A stretch of DNA of 9,540 nt from assembly GCA_023446735.1 (NCBI GenBank), contig JAEXPQ010000210.1, positions 1 through 9,540 on the forward strand. Direction: 5' to 3'. The position numbers and the translations under genes are program-made. Positions 1 to 5,810 of this stretch are shown piece after piece; the first letter of the stretch is position 1, and each line of letters opens with the position of its first letter. The notes beneath the pieces are model-generated. The model did not search any database, was not told where the DNA came from, and saw only the letters and a program-made list of their open reading frames with translations. The stretch is from Verrucomicrobiota bacterium. GTDB lineage: Bacteria; Verrucomicrobiota; Verrucomicrobiia; Opitutales; Opitutaceae.

Positions 1-7
1 GTCGCCG

Positions 8-129
8 CCGCAACATTGTTCATCGCCAGGGAATTGCGTCACGCGATTCCAATTTCGACCCTGTCTCCGGCCGCCTCAGCACCGTCCGGCAAAAGACCTA
101 CTCAGTGCTGGTGAATCCCACTGTTGGGC
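8..129 (+). repeat. Putative attC site 1 (recombination site preceding the lipoprotein cassette)
   Basis: R' is a consensus GTTGGGC at 123-129. The proposed R'' is 8-14, of which only CAAC at 11-14 pairs with GTTG. After symmetrical unpaired spacers of 8 bases on each side (15-22 and 115-122), TCGCCAG at 23-29 pairs with CTGGTGA at 108-114, with one G-T wobble. The variable central part carries its own hairpin, nine pairs between 30-38 and 42-50 around a TCA loop. Total size is about 122 bp, within the usual attC range. The weak R'' is the main doubt; the exact R' directly abutting the next ATG is the main support. Confidence 0.55.
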
Positions 130-552
130 ATGAAAACCTGTGTAATACTACTGATGCTTCTTGGATCGGGCTGCATATCGGCGCTCGACTCGGCGGAGCC
201 AGTCCCGAAAGAGCCGTTATACATATCCAGCGATGCGTTTCTTGGCCCTGTCGCTGGCCAATCGGAAACGGAGATTCTCCGTGCGATGGTTTTCGCGCGC
301 GGCAGTTGGTCACTCCCTTGGAATGGTCGCACGCTTTTTGTTGTTGCGAGCTCTCCCCCGGCTGGGAGCTCGACGGTCACTGATGTGGTAGTGTTTATGA
401 AGAGCAGCGGTAGCAGTGGCTATTCACGTCGGTGCTTTATCGAGCTTATGGGTGTCCAGGTCGGCAAGGTTCACCTCTCCAAAGACGGGCACCTGGAGGT
501 GTTCTCCGGCGAAAATCGCTTGCTGTTTCAGTGCGATGCTCGCGCGTTATGA
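130..552 (+). CDS. Putative small lipoprotein, cassette-encoded, unknown function
   Basis: 140 residues, unrecognised. I chose ATG at 130 because it directly follows the GTTGGGC core; a TTG at 124 would lie inside the recombination site. Residues 1-14 are a short signal: one Lys, then a hydrophobic run ending LLGSGC, so Cys15 could be lipidated. The lipobox has Gly instead of the usual Leu at -3 but still fits the relaxed lipoprotein pattern. The mature part (about 16-140) has alternating hydrophobic segments that suggest a small beta-rich domain, with Cys102 and Cys135 possibly forming a disulfide; this is an inference. No helix-rich membrane segment follows. There is no good Shine-Dalgarno sequence, common in cassette genes read from an upstream array promoter. 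The next cassette gene starts 117 bases downstream, separated by attC site 2. Confidence 0.65.
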   Translation: MKTCVILLMLLGSGCISALDSAEPVPKEPLYISSDAFLGPVAGQSETEILRAMVFARGSWSLPWNGRTLFVVASSPPAGSSTVTDVVVFMKSSGSSGYSRRCFIELMGVQVGKVHLSKDGHLEVFSGENRLLFQCDARAL

Positions 553-574
553 CTCCAGCTACCAAGGATAGAGA

Positions 575-664
575 GCCCAACAAGCCACCACTGCCAACTC
601 CGGGAAAGTGTCCGCCTTCCAATCACGATCAGCTGCCCGGAGCGGCAGGCCTGTAACGTTCGGC
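575..664 (+). repeat. Putative attC site 2 between the two cassette genes
   Basis: The best-formed of the three sites. R'' is GCCCAAC at 575-581, matching RYYYAAC. R' is GTTCGGC at 658-664, one base off GTTRRRY; the two pair at six of seven positions. Unpaired spacers are 9 bases on each side (582-590 and 649-657). The L boxes are CTGCC plus CTCCGGG (591-595, 598-604) against CCCGGAG plus GGCAG (636-642, 644-648): 12 paired positions interrupted by AA on one arm and a single C on the other. An extra unpaired base in an L box is a known attC hallmark that sets strand polarity. The terminal loop is 605-635. The site is 90 bp and lies wholly between the stop at 552 and the ATG at 670. Confidence 0.7.
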
Positions 665-669
665 GAAAG

Positions 670-1035
670 ATGAAGACCATCACCAAAGTGTGGATCATTC
701 GAATCGGGAGCCTTCCGGTTCTATTCTATCTGCCGATCTTTTGCTCGATGCCCGGTCCGGTCATCCTGAGAGAAAATGACGGGGATTCTATGCCGTGGCT
801 TACGGCAGGCGGCTTCCTCTTGGGCTTTGCCGCTGCAGCTGTGCTCTCGCGCTGGACCCTGTTCATGCCGAGAAGTTTTTCAGTCGCGCGCAGTCTCAAG
901 GTTCTGGTTTCGATCATTCTCTTCGAGTGCGCGATTGTCTTTGGCCTTTGGCTTTGGGTTCGCGCAGCCGAGAAGAAGGAGGCAGCCGAACCCGGAGAGT
1001 TATGTGACGCGAAGCCGTCACATGACTCTTGTTGA
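670..1035 (+). CDS. Small three-helix membrane protein, cassette-encoded, unknown function
   Basis: 121 residues, not recognised. Three hydrophobic segments at about 12-28, 43-60 and 76-97 predict an inner-membrane protein. Between helices 1 and 2 lies a short polar loop (about 33-41). Lys and Arg residues lie near the start, between helices 2 and 3 (Arg61, Arg68, Arg74, Lys77) and after helix 3 (Arg98, Lys102, Lys103). The tail from about 106 onward (ending in HDSC) is encoded inside attC site 3, so the stop codon TGA at 1033-1035 overlaps the GTTGAAC core. This is common in cassettes and suggests the tail is not functionally constrained as protein. The ATG at 670 lies five bases after the previous core and follows a weak GAAAG purine stretch. 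Small membrane proteins are frequent cassette cargo; toxin, immunity or transport roles cannot be told apart. Confidence 0.6.
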   Translation: MKTITKVWIIRIGSLPVLFYLPIFCSMPGPVILRENDGDSMPWLTAGGFLLGFAAAAVLSRWTLFMPRSFSVARSLKVLVSIILFECAIVFGLWLWVRAAEKKEAAEPGELCDAKPSHDSC

Positions 1036-1037
1036 AC
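985..1037 (+). repeat. Putative attC site 3 (short, overlaps the end of the membrane-protein gene)
   Basis: A nearly perfect stem: AGAGT (996-1000) and ATGTGACG (1002-1009) pair with CGTCACAT (1016-1023) and ACTCT (1025-1029). One T-G wobble (1001/1024) lies inside the stem, and the loop is the six bases CGAAGC. GTTGAAC at 1031-1037, immediately beyond the stem, fits GTTRRRY exactly. The proposed R'' is GCCGAAC at 985-991, one base off RYYYAAC. At 53 bp it is at or just below the low end of attC sizes. The stem is also consistent with a terminator, but no T-run follows. CTTGTTGAACAAG at 1028-1040 is itself palindromic. Confidence 0.55.
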
Positions 1038-1687
1038 AAGCCCGGGGCGGACCGGGGACGAAGCCTCCGGCGAAGCGGGATTGAGGCACAATCCAAAGAC
1101 GTCATGCCTTGACTCCTGACAATGTCGCCGTTTTCCGGAGTCTACCGGCGCGGTTCTCGGCGACTCGCACGCAAGACGGCGTTGGGAGCAACACCATCCA
1201 CCCAAGACACCGACGTCCGGTGGCCGCCGGCCGATTCGGCGAGGGGGCTCCGGAAGGCATGAGCGGCCCACCCCGGATGGACCGGCCAGGGGTTCGGCGC
1301 CCTCAGGGCAACCGAATGACTCCATCCTTTCGCTATAGGGCCGGCGGATCGAAGGTCTGGTCGGCCTTCGCTGCCCGGAACGGTCCGCCGGAGAACGGCG
1401 ACCCGACCGCGGCGGATTCCTTGCAGCGCGCAACTCGCAGTGATGGCGGCCGAGATACGGGCATGCCAGAAATGCAGCCACCCTTGGCTCCAGTGTGAGC
1501 GATTGGCGCGCGACGACGGGCCGCGCCAGTTGCCAAATCCCCCGCGCGCGAAGCGCAGGCCGCGGCGTTCCCGGGCCAGCGGGGCCTGAGCGATATTGAA
1601 CGGCAGCGGCCATGGAGCGATGCGTGGGGCCGTGTTCTATTTTTCGAGTCGCCAACTCGCCGTGGATGGCCGGAGATCGTTCGGAAA
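1038..1687. other. Stretch with no convincing gene; possible decayed or non-coding cassette
   Basis: Open frames exist on both strands, but their translations are rich in Arg, Pro and Gly and lack domain-like patterning, so I call no gene. Visible structure includes a GCCTC/GAGGC pair around 1065-1088. A hairpin at 1501-1539 can form either from GGCGCG with CGCGCC or from GATTGGC with the GCCAAATC end. The attC-like repeat at 1595-1685 closes the stretch. If that repeat is genuine, this segment would be a third cassette, about 650 bp, holding no recognisable gene. Confidence 0.4.
1595..1685 (+). repeat. Weak fourth attC-like inverted repeat
   Basis: CGGCCAT at 1607-1613 pairs perfectly with ATGGCCG at 1666-1672. 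Outside it, GAAC (1598-1601) pairs with GTTC (1679-1682) across unpaired spacers of 5 and 6 bases. The outer heptamers would be ATTGAAC and GTTCGGA; both depart from consensus, the right one at two positions. The centre holds a CGAGT/ACTCG hairpin (1645-1659). Size (91 bp) and layout match site 2, and an ATG follows three bases later at 1688, as at the other sites. The deviant cores make this a candidate only. Confidence 0.35.
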
Positions 1688-1891
1688 ATGAGATACTCAC
1701 TCGCCTGGTGGGTTGGCAGCGAAACGCGGGCTTTCGCCGGTTCCGTGAGTGTCCTGCTGTTCTACGCGCTGACGGCCCGATTGGACGCTCGTGAGGCCCA
1801 GCCGCGGTTGCCCCCCGTCGGATGCTGGCTTCCCAGGGGACGCCCCCGAGCACCAGGCCCAAATCGATTCGTCACCGTTCCCTGCGCATGA
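1688..1891 (+). CDS. Possible small ORF with one hydrophobic segment, overlapping the next gene by ATGA
   Basis: A 67-residue frame starting with ATG three bases after the fourth attC-like repeat. One hydrophobic stretch (about residues 15-30) is followed by an Arg/Pro-rich tail that does not look strongly protein-like. Its TGA overlaps the ATG of the following large gene as ATGA, the same arrangement that joins the two large repeat genes. This could be a translationally coupled leader peptide or pure chance; no Shine-Dalgarno sequence or family match supports it. Confidence 0.2.
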   Translation: MRYSLAWWVGSETRAFAGSVSVLLFYALTARLDAREAQPRLPPVGCWLPRGRPRAPGPNRFVTVPCA

Positions 1892-3789
1892 GCCCAGCAC
1901 CGATCATCCGCCGTCTCGCGCTCGCCGCCGGCCTCTTCGCGGCCGGATGGTGGGCGGGCCGAGCGTTCTGGCCGGCACCCGCGCCCGTCTCGCCGACCGC
2001 TCCGCCCTCCCCGCCCGCCGGTGCCGCGGCCACCGCTCCTCGAGCCCCGACCGCCGCCGAGGCCCTTGCACGCCTCGCCCGCGGCGACCGCACCCTCTCC
2101 CGCCGCGAACTCGCGGCGCTGCTTCGCGATGCTCCCCCTGCGGAAATCCCCGGACTCCTCGACCTCGTCGCCAACCTTCCGATCCGCTTCGACCGCGAAC
2201 GTTTCCGCACCGCCCTCCTCGCCCGCTGGGTCCCGCTCGATCCGGCGGCCGCCCGCCGCTGGGCCGAGGCGCGCCCCGCCGTCTCCGACCGGCGCGAGGC
2301 GTCGCGCGATGTGCTCATCGCCTGGGCAGAAACAGCGCCAGCCACCGTCGCCGGTCTGCTCAAATCCGTGGAGGGGCGGGAGGACGCCGAGACACTCGAC
2401 GCGGTGCTTTCCAGTTGGGTCGCCAGCGATCCCGCGCGCGCGAAGGCCTGGGTCGCAGGGATCGAGAACCCCCTGCTGCGCGAAGCGGCGCTCCGTTCGC
2501 TCGTCACAACGCTGGCCGAGCACGATCCAGCGGCCGCCTTCGATACAGCCCTGGCACGCGTGCCCGATCACGGCGCGCGGTACGCCGTCGGGATCGCCGC
2601 CCGCGCGATGGTCCTCCGCGATCCGAGCGCAGCCGCGGCGATCCTGCAGCGCATTCCGGCCGGCGAGGCGAAGGAGGCAGCCGCGGTCGAGATCGTCACC
2701 GCTCTGTCCGCGAGCGACCCCAGGCTCGCCGCCGAGTTCGCATTGACGCTGCCCGCCGGCAAGAGCCGTCAGAGAGCGCTGCACGCGGCGATCGGCGCGT
2801 TGGCCTCAGCTCCAGATGCCGCGTTCGGCTGGATCGAGGCCGCCATCCCCGCCAGCTCCGAACGCACCCAAGCCACCGAGAGCGCCCTCCGCTTGATCGC
2901 TGAACACTCGCCCGCCGAAGCCGCACGACACCTCGATCGGCTTCCGCCTGATTCCCGTGCCGCCATGGCCGAGTGGCTGGTCCGGAGTTGGGCGGAAAAC
3001 GACTCCGCGAGTGCCACCGACTGGATCAACCAGCTCCCGGCCGGCCCCGAACGCGATGCAGCCTTCGGAAGCCTGCTCGGCGTGCGCTTCCAGCGCGACC
3101 CCGTGGGCGCGCTCAGGGACTTCCAGCACGAGTTCGCCGCGCTCTCCCCCGCGCAGCTTGAGAAGGTAGTGACCCAGGGATCGATCTTCGTTTCCGAGTT
3201 TGGCCCCTCCAGCGGTACGATCTCCTCCGCACAACTCGTGGCGCTGCTCCCGCTTCTGCCTTCGGACGAAACGCGAAAGCAGTTACTCGACTCCGTCTTC
3301 AGGCATTTCTCTCTGGCCTCGCCGGAAACTGCCGCGGCGCTGATCACGACGCTGCCCGCCGCCCAACTCCCGGACCACGCCTTCTACAACGCCGCTGACC
3401 AGTGGGCCGATGCATCGCCCACGGCGGCCGCCGCCTGGGCGGCGGCGCTTCCCGACCCGACCGCGCGCCACACCGCCTGCAACGCCGTAATCAATAGCTG
3501 GGGGCAAACGGATCCGGACGCGGCCGCTCGCTGGGCCTGCGGTTTGCCGGATGAACAGCTCCGACTCAACGCCGCCGAACGCACCGCCGGCATCTGGGCC
3601 TCGGACGATCCCGTCGCCGCCGCCCAATGGGTGGCGCGGCTCGACGACACCAAGTTCCGCTCCGCGGCGACCGAAGCCGTCGCGCGCATCTGGCTCGACA
3701 ACGATTTCGAGACCGCTGCGGCTTGGCTCGCCACGACCGAGCTGCCACCCGAGCGCAGGGCGGCGCTGCTGCAGGAGGCCCGCCGATGA
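1888..3789 (+). CDS. Anchored or secreted tandem helical-repeat protein (DPxAAxxW repeats), paralog A
   Basis: 633 residues. I chose ATG at 1888 because it places two Arg and a hydrophobic segment (about 10-28, containing GLFAAGWWAG) at the N-terminus; ATG at 1822 would add 22 basic, unsignal-like residues. A Pro/Ala linker (about 29-52) leads into about 14 degenerate repeats of roughly 31-34 residues up to the end. Their core reads [D/S]PxxAxxW followed by LP and then R-xx-A. Clear copies begin near residues 118, 180, 212, 244, 276, 341, 371, 403, 478, 510, 541 and 573. An irregular stretch (about 410-477) interrupts the array. The pattern suggests helix pairs stacking as a TPR- or HEAT-like solenoid, usually a protein-binding scaffold outside the cytoplasm; this is inference. 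No catalytic motif is seen. No Shine-Dalgarno sequence precedes it. It is coupled to paralog B by an ATGA overlap. Confidence 0.85.
   Translation: MSPAPIIRRLALAAGLFAAGWWAGRAFWPAPAPVSPTAPPSPPAGAAATAPRAPTAAEALARLARGDRTLSRRELAALLRDAPPAEIPGLLDLVANLPIRFDRERFRTALLARWVPLDPAAARRWAEARPAVSDRREASRDVLIAWAETAPATVAGLLKSVEGREDAETLDAVLSSWVASDPARAKAWVAGIENPLLREAALRSLVTTLAEHDPAAAFDTALARVPDHGARYAVGIAARAMVLRDPSAAAAILQRIPAGEAKEAAAVEIVTALSASDPRLAAEFALTLPAGKSRQRALHAAIGALASAPDAAFGWIEAAIPASSERTQATESALRLIAEHSPAEAARHLDRLPPDSRAAMAEWLVRSWAENDSASATDWINQLPAGPERDAAFGSLLGVRFQRDPVGALRDFQHEFAALSPAQLEKVVTQGSIFVSEFGPSSGTISSAQLVALLPLLPSDETRKQLLDSVFRHFSLASPETAAALITTLPAAQLPDHAFYNAADQWADASPTAAAAWAAALPDPTARHTACNAVINSWGQTDPDAAARWACGLPDEQLRLNAAERTAGIWASDDPVAAAQWVARLDDTKFRSAATEAVARIWLDNDFETAAAWLATTELPPERRAALLQEARR
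3773..3778 (+). promoter_or_regulatory. Shine-Dalgarno AGGAGG for paralog B
   Basis: A full AGGAGG lies inside the last codons of paralog A, seven bases before the ATG at 3786. It fixes the start of paralog B and supports re-initiation at the ATGA junction. It stands out because most other genes here lack a recognisable ribosome binding site. Confidence 0.8.
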
Positions 3790-5438
3790 AATCCTCCACC
3801 GTCCTCCTGCTCGCCCTCGGCGGCATCGGATCCTTCGTCACCGGCTTCTGCCTCGCGCGGCGCCCCGACTCGGGGACCAACCACACGCCCGTGTTGCCCC
3901 CCGCGCAGCACGGCCTCGCCGCACCCACAGCAACCGCGCAGCCGGTCCGCCGCGAGGTCCTCGTGCCGTCGCATCCGCGCGCCTGGCGCCACCTCCTCAC
4001 GACGATCGATCCGGAGGAGGTTCCGGGGGTGATCGACGCCGCGCTCGCGATCCGCGACCCCGACCTGCGCGCGAGGGTGTTGCCCCGTTTGCTCGAGATC
4101 TGGGCCACCGAGTCCCCGGGCGAAGCTTTCAGCTGGATCACTCGGCAGAAACGCCTGCCTTGGTTCGACGCCTACCGATTCTTCCGGGTCTGGGCGGAAC
4201 GCGATCCCACCGCCGCCGTCGCGCATCTCGCCGCGATACCTGATAGCTTCACGCGTTGGAGCGCCGCAAACGGCCTGACGGCCGAATGGGCGGCCACCGA
4301 CCCGGTCGCCGCGCTCGCGTGGTTCAGGCAACTCCCCGACTCCGAGACCCGCGATGGAGCGATCGACGGGCTCTGCCGCCAACTCGCAGAGACCGATCCG
4401 CCGCAAGCGATCCACTTCGCCCTCTCCTTGGGCGATCCGGCCAAACTCGCGAGCCGGTTGAACGGCATCATCAGGATTCAGGCCGCCTCCGATCCGCAGG
4501 GCGCCCTCGCGACACTCAACCGCCTGCCTCCCGACATCGCTCGCGGGCCGCTGTGTCAGGGAATCGTCAAGTCGTTGCTCGCCGATGAACCCCTGCTGGC
4601 CGGCGAGTTCGCGCTGACCATCCCGCCGAGCGAAGCCCGGAGCCGAGCCTTGCAGAACGTGGCCACGCGGCTCTCTCGCGACTCCCTCCAGACCGCCCTC
4701 GACTGGATCAACTCGTCGGTTCCCGCCGGCCCGATCCGCAACACCGTCTTCCGCAACACGCTCATCACTGCCGCCCAGGCCGATCCCCGCGCGGTCGCTC
4801 CACTCGTCGCAAACCTCCGCGGCAACCTCCGCACCAATGTCGCGATGAATCTCGTCCTCAACTGGGTGCGCTCCGATCCGCAGGCCGCGAGCGCCTGGGT
4901 GGCGCAGCTCCCGGAAGATCGGAACCGCGGCAGTATCCAGTGGTCACTCGTCCGCGCCTGGGCGCGCAACGACCCTGCCGCGGCTCTCACCTTTGCTCTT
5001 CAGCAGTCCAACCAGCAGGAGCAGGCAGGGATGCTTCAGGCTGTCGGAAGAGAGTGGGCCAGCTGCGCGTCCACCGAAGCACGGGCCGCGCTCAACCAAC
5101 TCCCCTCAGACGACGCCCGGAAGAGTTTCCTCGGCGGCATGATCTCCGGACTCGGCCACAACCAACCGCAGGCCGCCGCGGAACTCGTCGCCAGTCTTCC
5201 CGCCGGCAACCTACATGACTCCGCCGCCCGCACCTACATTGCGAATGCCGCCTATCAGGACCTCCCGCTCGCCTCGCGCGTGGCGCACAGCATCGCCGAC
5301 AACACCGTCCGCCAAGACGCCCTCACCTCCATCGCCCGGATCTGGCTGATGAAGGATCGTGCCGCCACCACCACCTGGCTCGCCACCACCGACCTGCCCG
5401 AGGCGACGAAACAACAACTGCTCGCCCCGACGCCCTGA
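3786..5438 (+). CDS. Anchored or secreted tandem helical-repeat protein (DPxAAxxW repeats), paralog B
   Basis: 550 residues from the ATG set by AGGAGG at 3773-3778. Residues 5-24 form a hydrophobic signal or anchor ending near GFCLARR; Cys22 does not sit in a good lipobox. A polar linker (about 27-60) precedes about 13 repeats with the same core as paralog A, clearest near residues 110, 140, 172, 204, 236, 333, 364, 396, 460 and 522. Collinear matches include LAGEFALTIP (271-280) against LAAEFALTLP of paralog A (280-289), and the terminal ARIWL...TWLATTDLP against ARIWL...AWLATTELP. The pair therefore arose by duplication of a whole gene and has since diverged in length. The role is probably similar: an extracytoplasmic scaffold. 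Transcription probably ends at the hairpin just after the stop. Confidence 0.85.
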   Translation: MKSSTVLLLALGGIGSFVTGFCLARRPDSGTNHTPVLPPAQHGLAAPTATAQPVRREVLVPSHPRAWRHLLTTIDPEEVPGVIDAALAIRDPDLRARVLPRLLEIWATESPGEAFSWITRQKRLPWFDAYRFFRVWAERDPTAAVAHLAAIPDSFTRWSAANGLTAEWAATDPVAALAWFRQLPDSETRDGAIDGLCRQLAETDPPQAIHFALSLGDPAKLASRLNGIIRIQAASDPQGALATLNRLPPDIARGPLCQGIVKSLLADEPLLAGEFALTIPPSEARSRALQNVATRLSRDSLQTALDWINSSVPAGPIRNTVFRNTLITAAQADPRAVAPLVANLRGNLRTNVAMNLVLNWVRSDPQAASAWVAQLPEDRNRGSIQWSLVRAWARNDPAAALTFALQQSNQQEQAGMLQAVGREWASCASTEARAALNQLPSDDARKSFLGGMISGLGHNQPQAAAELVASLPAGNLHDSAARTYIANAAYQDLPLASRVAHSIADNTVRQDALTSIARIWLMKDRAATTTWLATTDLPEATKQQLLAPTP

Positions 5439-5441
5439 GGC

Positions 5442-5461
5442 CGCCGGCACGGAAGCCGGCG
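5442..5461 (+). terminator. GC hairpin just after the repeat-gene pair
   Basis: CGCCGGC (5442-5448) and GCCGGCG (5455-5461) form a perfect 7-bp stem with the six-base loop ACGGAA, starting three bases past the TGA. No T-run follows, so it is not a textbook intrinsic terminator, but position and strength suggest 3'-end formation or transcript protection. Confidence 0.45.
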
Positions 5462-5483
5462 CCACGCGTCGTGCCGCAACCAG

Positions 5484-5511
5484 TTTCGAGTTCCGGGTTC
5501 ATGGTTTCGCG
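5484..5511 (-). repeat. Degenerate 7-nt minisatellite (four units)
   Basis: Read on the plus strand, four consecutive 7-mers are TTTCGAG, TTCCGGG, TTCATGG and TTTCGCG. On the minus strand they resemble CCCGAAA, the unit of the better-kept array at 8842-8869. No coding frame uses this segment convincingly. Confidence 0.5.
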
Positions 5512-5551
5512 ACGGGACTGTCGGAGCCGAGCGAATTCTCCAGATCGGCTC

Positions 5552-5790
5552 TCCTCCGTGCGATCCTCCCCCTCTGTGACCTACCCCGATCCGCGTCGAC
5601 GCTGATTCCCTGAGTTCCACATTCACGCATCCGTCCCCGCCCGACCGGGCTCCGCCCCCGGCGATCTCAGCAGTTACTACGTCCTGACACCTCCGCGCTC
5701 CGTGATCTCCTCCGCCTCTGTGCGCTCTGTGACCTGCCCGCACTCCTCCAGGTCTGCTCTCTGCGCTCTTTGCGTTCTCTGCGGTTAACC
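5552..5790. repeat. Three blocks of a 9-nt minisatellite (CTCTGTG / CTCTGCG type)
   Basis: Block 1 (5552-5582) has three 9-mers and ends CTCTGTGACCT. Block 2 (5696-5735) has four 9-mers in register (starting 5696, 5705, 5714, 5723) and ends in the same 11-mer. Block 3 (5757-5790) has CTCTCTGCG, CTCTTTGCG and TTCTCTGCG, then GGTTAACC. The blocks occupy the gap between convergent genes and stop 20 bases before the end of priA. On the minus strand block 3 reads GGTTAACCGCAGAGAACG, which from memory resembles a CAGAG-type dispersed intergenic repeat seen in several bacterial groups. Confidence 0.65.
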
Positions 5791-5810
5791 TTCCGACTTC
5801 TACCGTCGCC

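Larger units (their letters stand above)
1..1037 (+). mobile_element. Partial integron gene-cassette array (two complete cassettes, left end outside window)
   Basis: Seen: three imperfect inverted repeats, each ending on the right with a GTTRRRY-like heptamer (GTTGGGC at 123-129, GTTCGGC at 658-664, GTTGAAC at 1031-1037). They alternate with two small plus-strand genes whose ATGs lie 0 and 5 bases after the preceding core. Known: in integrons, promoterless cassettes each carry one gene and one attC site, and the integrase recombines attC at the GTT core as a folded single strand. Cassette 1 would span about 124-658 and cassette 2 about 659-1031. The right-hand position of the R' core puts attI and intI to the left of this window. 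The genes look less GC-rich than the chromosome to the right, which fits acquired DNA. No integrase gene is visible, so a mobile array, a chromosomal array or a cluster of attC sites lacking integrase are all possible. Confidence 0.65.

Noticed and set aside
1..383. Open plus-strand frame from the window edge with a FDPVSGRL-like segment suggesting the tail of an RHS/YD-repeat protein.
   Set aside because: It runs through the GTTGGGC core and across most of the lipoprotein frame. Its downstream translation is Cys/Trp-rich and implausible, and the segment is better explained by attC site 1.
1194..1280. CCATCC/GGATGG pairing leading to the GTTCGGC at 1292.
   Set aside because: The spacers would be 1 and 11 bases and the left core is poor, so the pairing looks accidental.
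1031..1298. A larger attC built from GTTGAAC (1031-1037) as left core and GTTCGGC (1292-1298) as right core.
   Set aside because: At 268 bp it is too long for attC, the inner arms pair only in fragments, and GTTGAAC already serves as the right core of the compact hairpin at 985-1037.
1109..1498. Plus-strand 129-codon frame beginning TTG in the gene-poor stretch.
   Set aside because: No ribosome binding site, biased composition and no recognisable motif; possible but unsupported.
726..1862. Long minus-strand frame of 378 codons across the membrane-protein gene and the gene-poor stretch.
   Set aside because: The translation is Arg/Pro/Ser-rich without domain pattern, lies antisense to the cassette gene and crosses attC sites; long stop-free antisense frames are usual in GC-rich DNA.
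1822..1887. Upstream ATG extending paralog A by 22 residues.
   Set aside because: The extension is basic and polar and would bury the membrane segment behind a non-signal-like leader.
5552..5790. The short-period repeats as a CRISPR array.
   Set aside because: Units are 9 nt, contiguous and degenerate, with no spacers of constant length and no cas genes.
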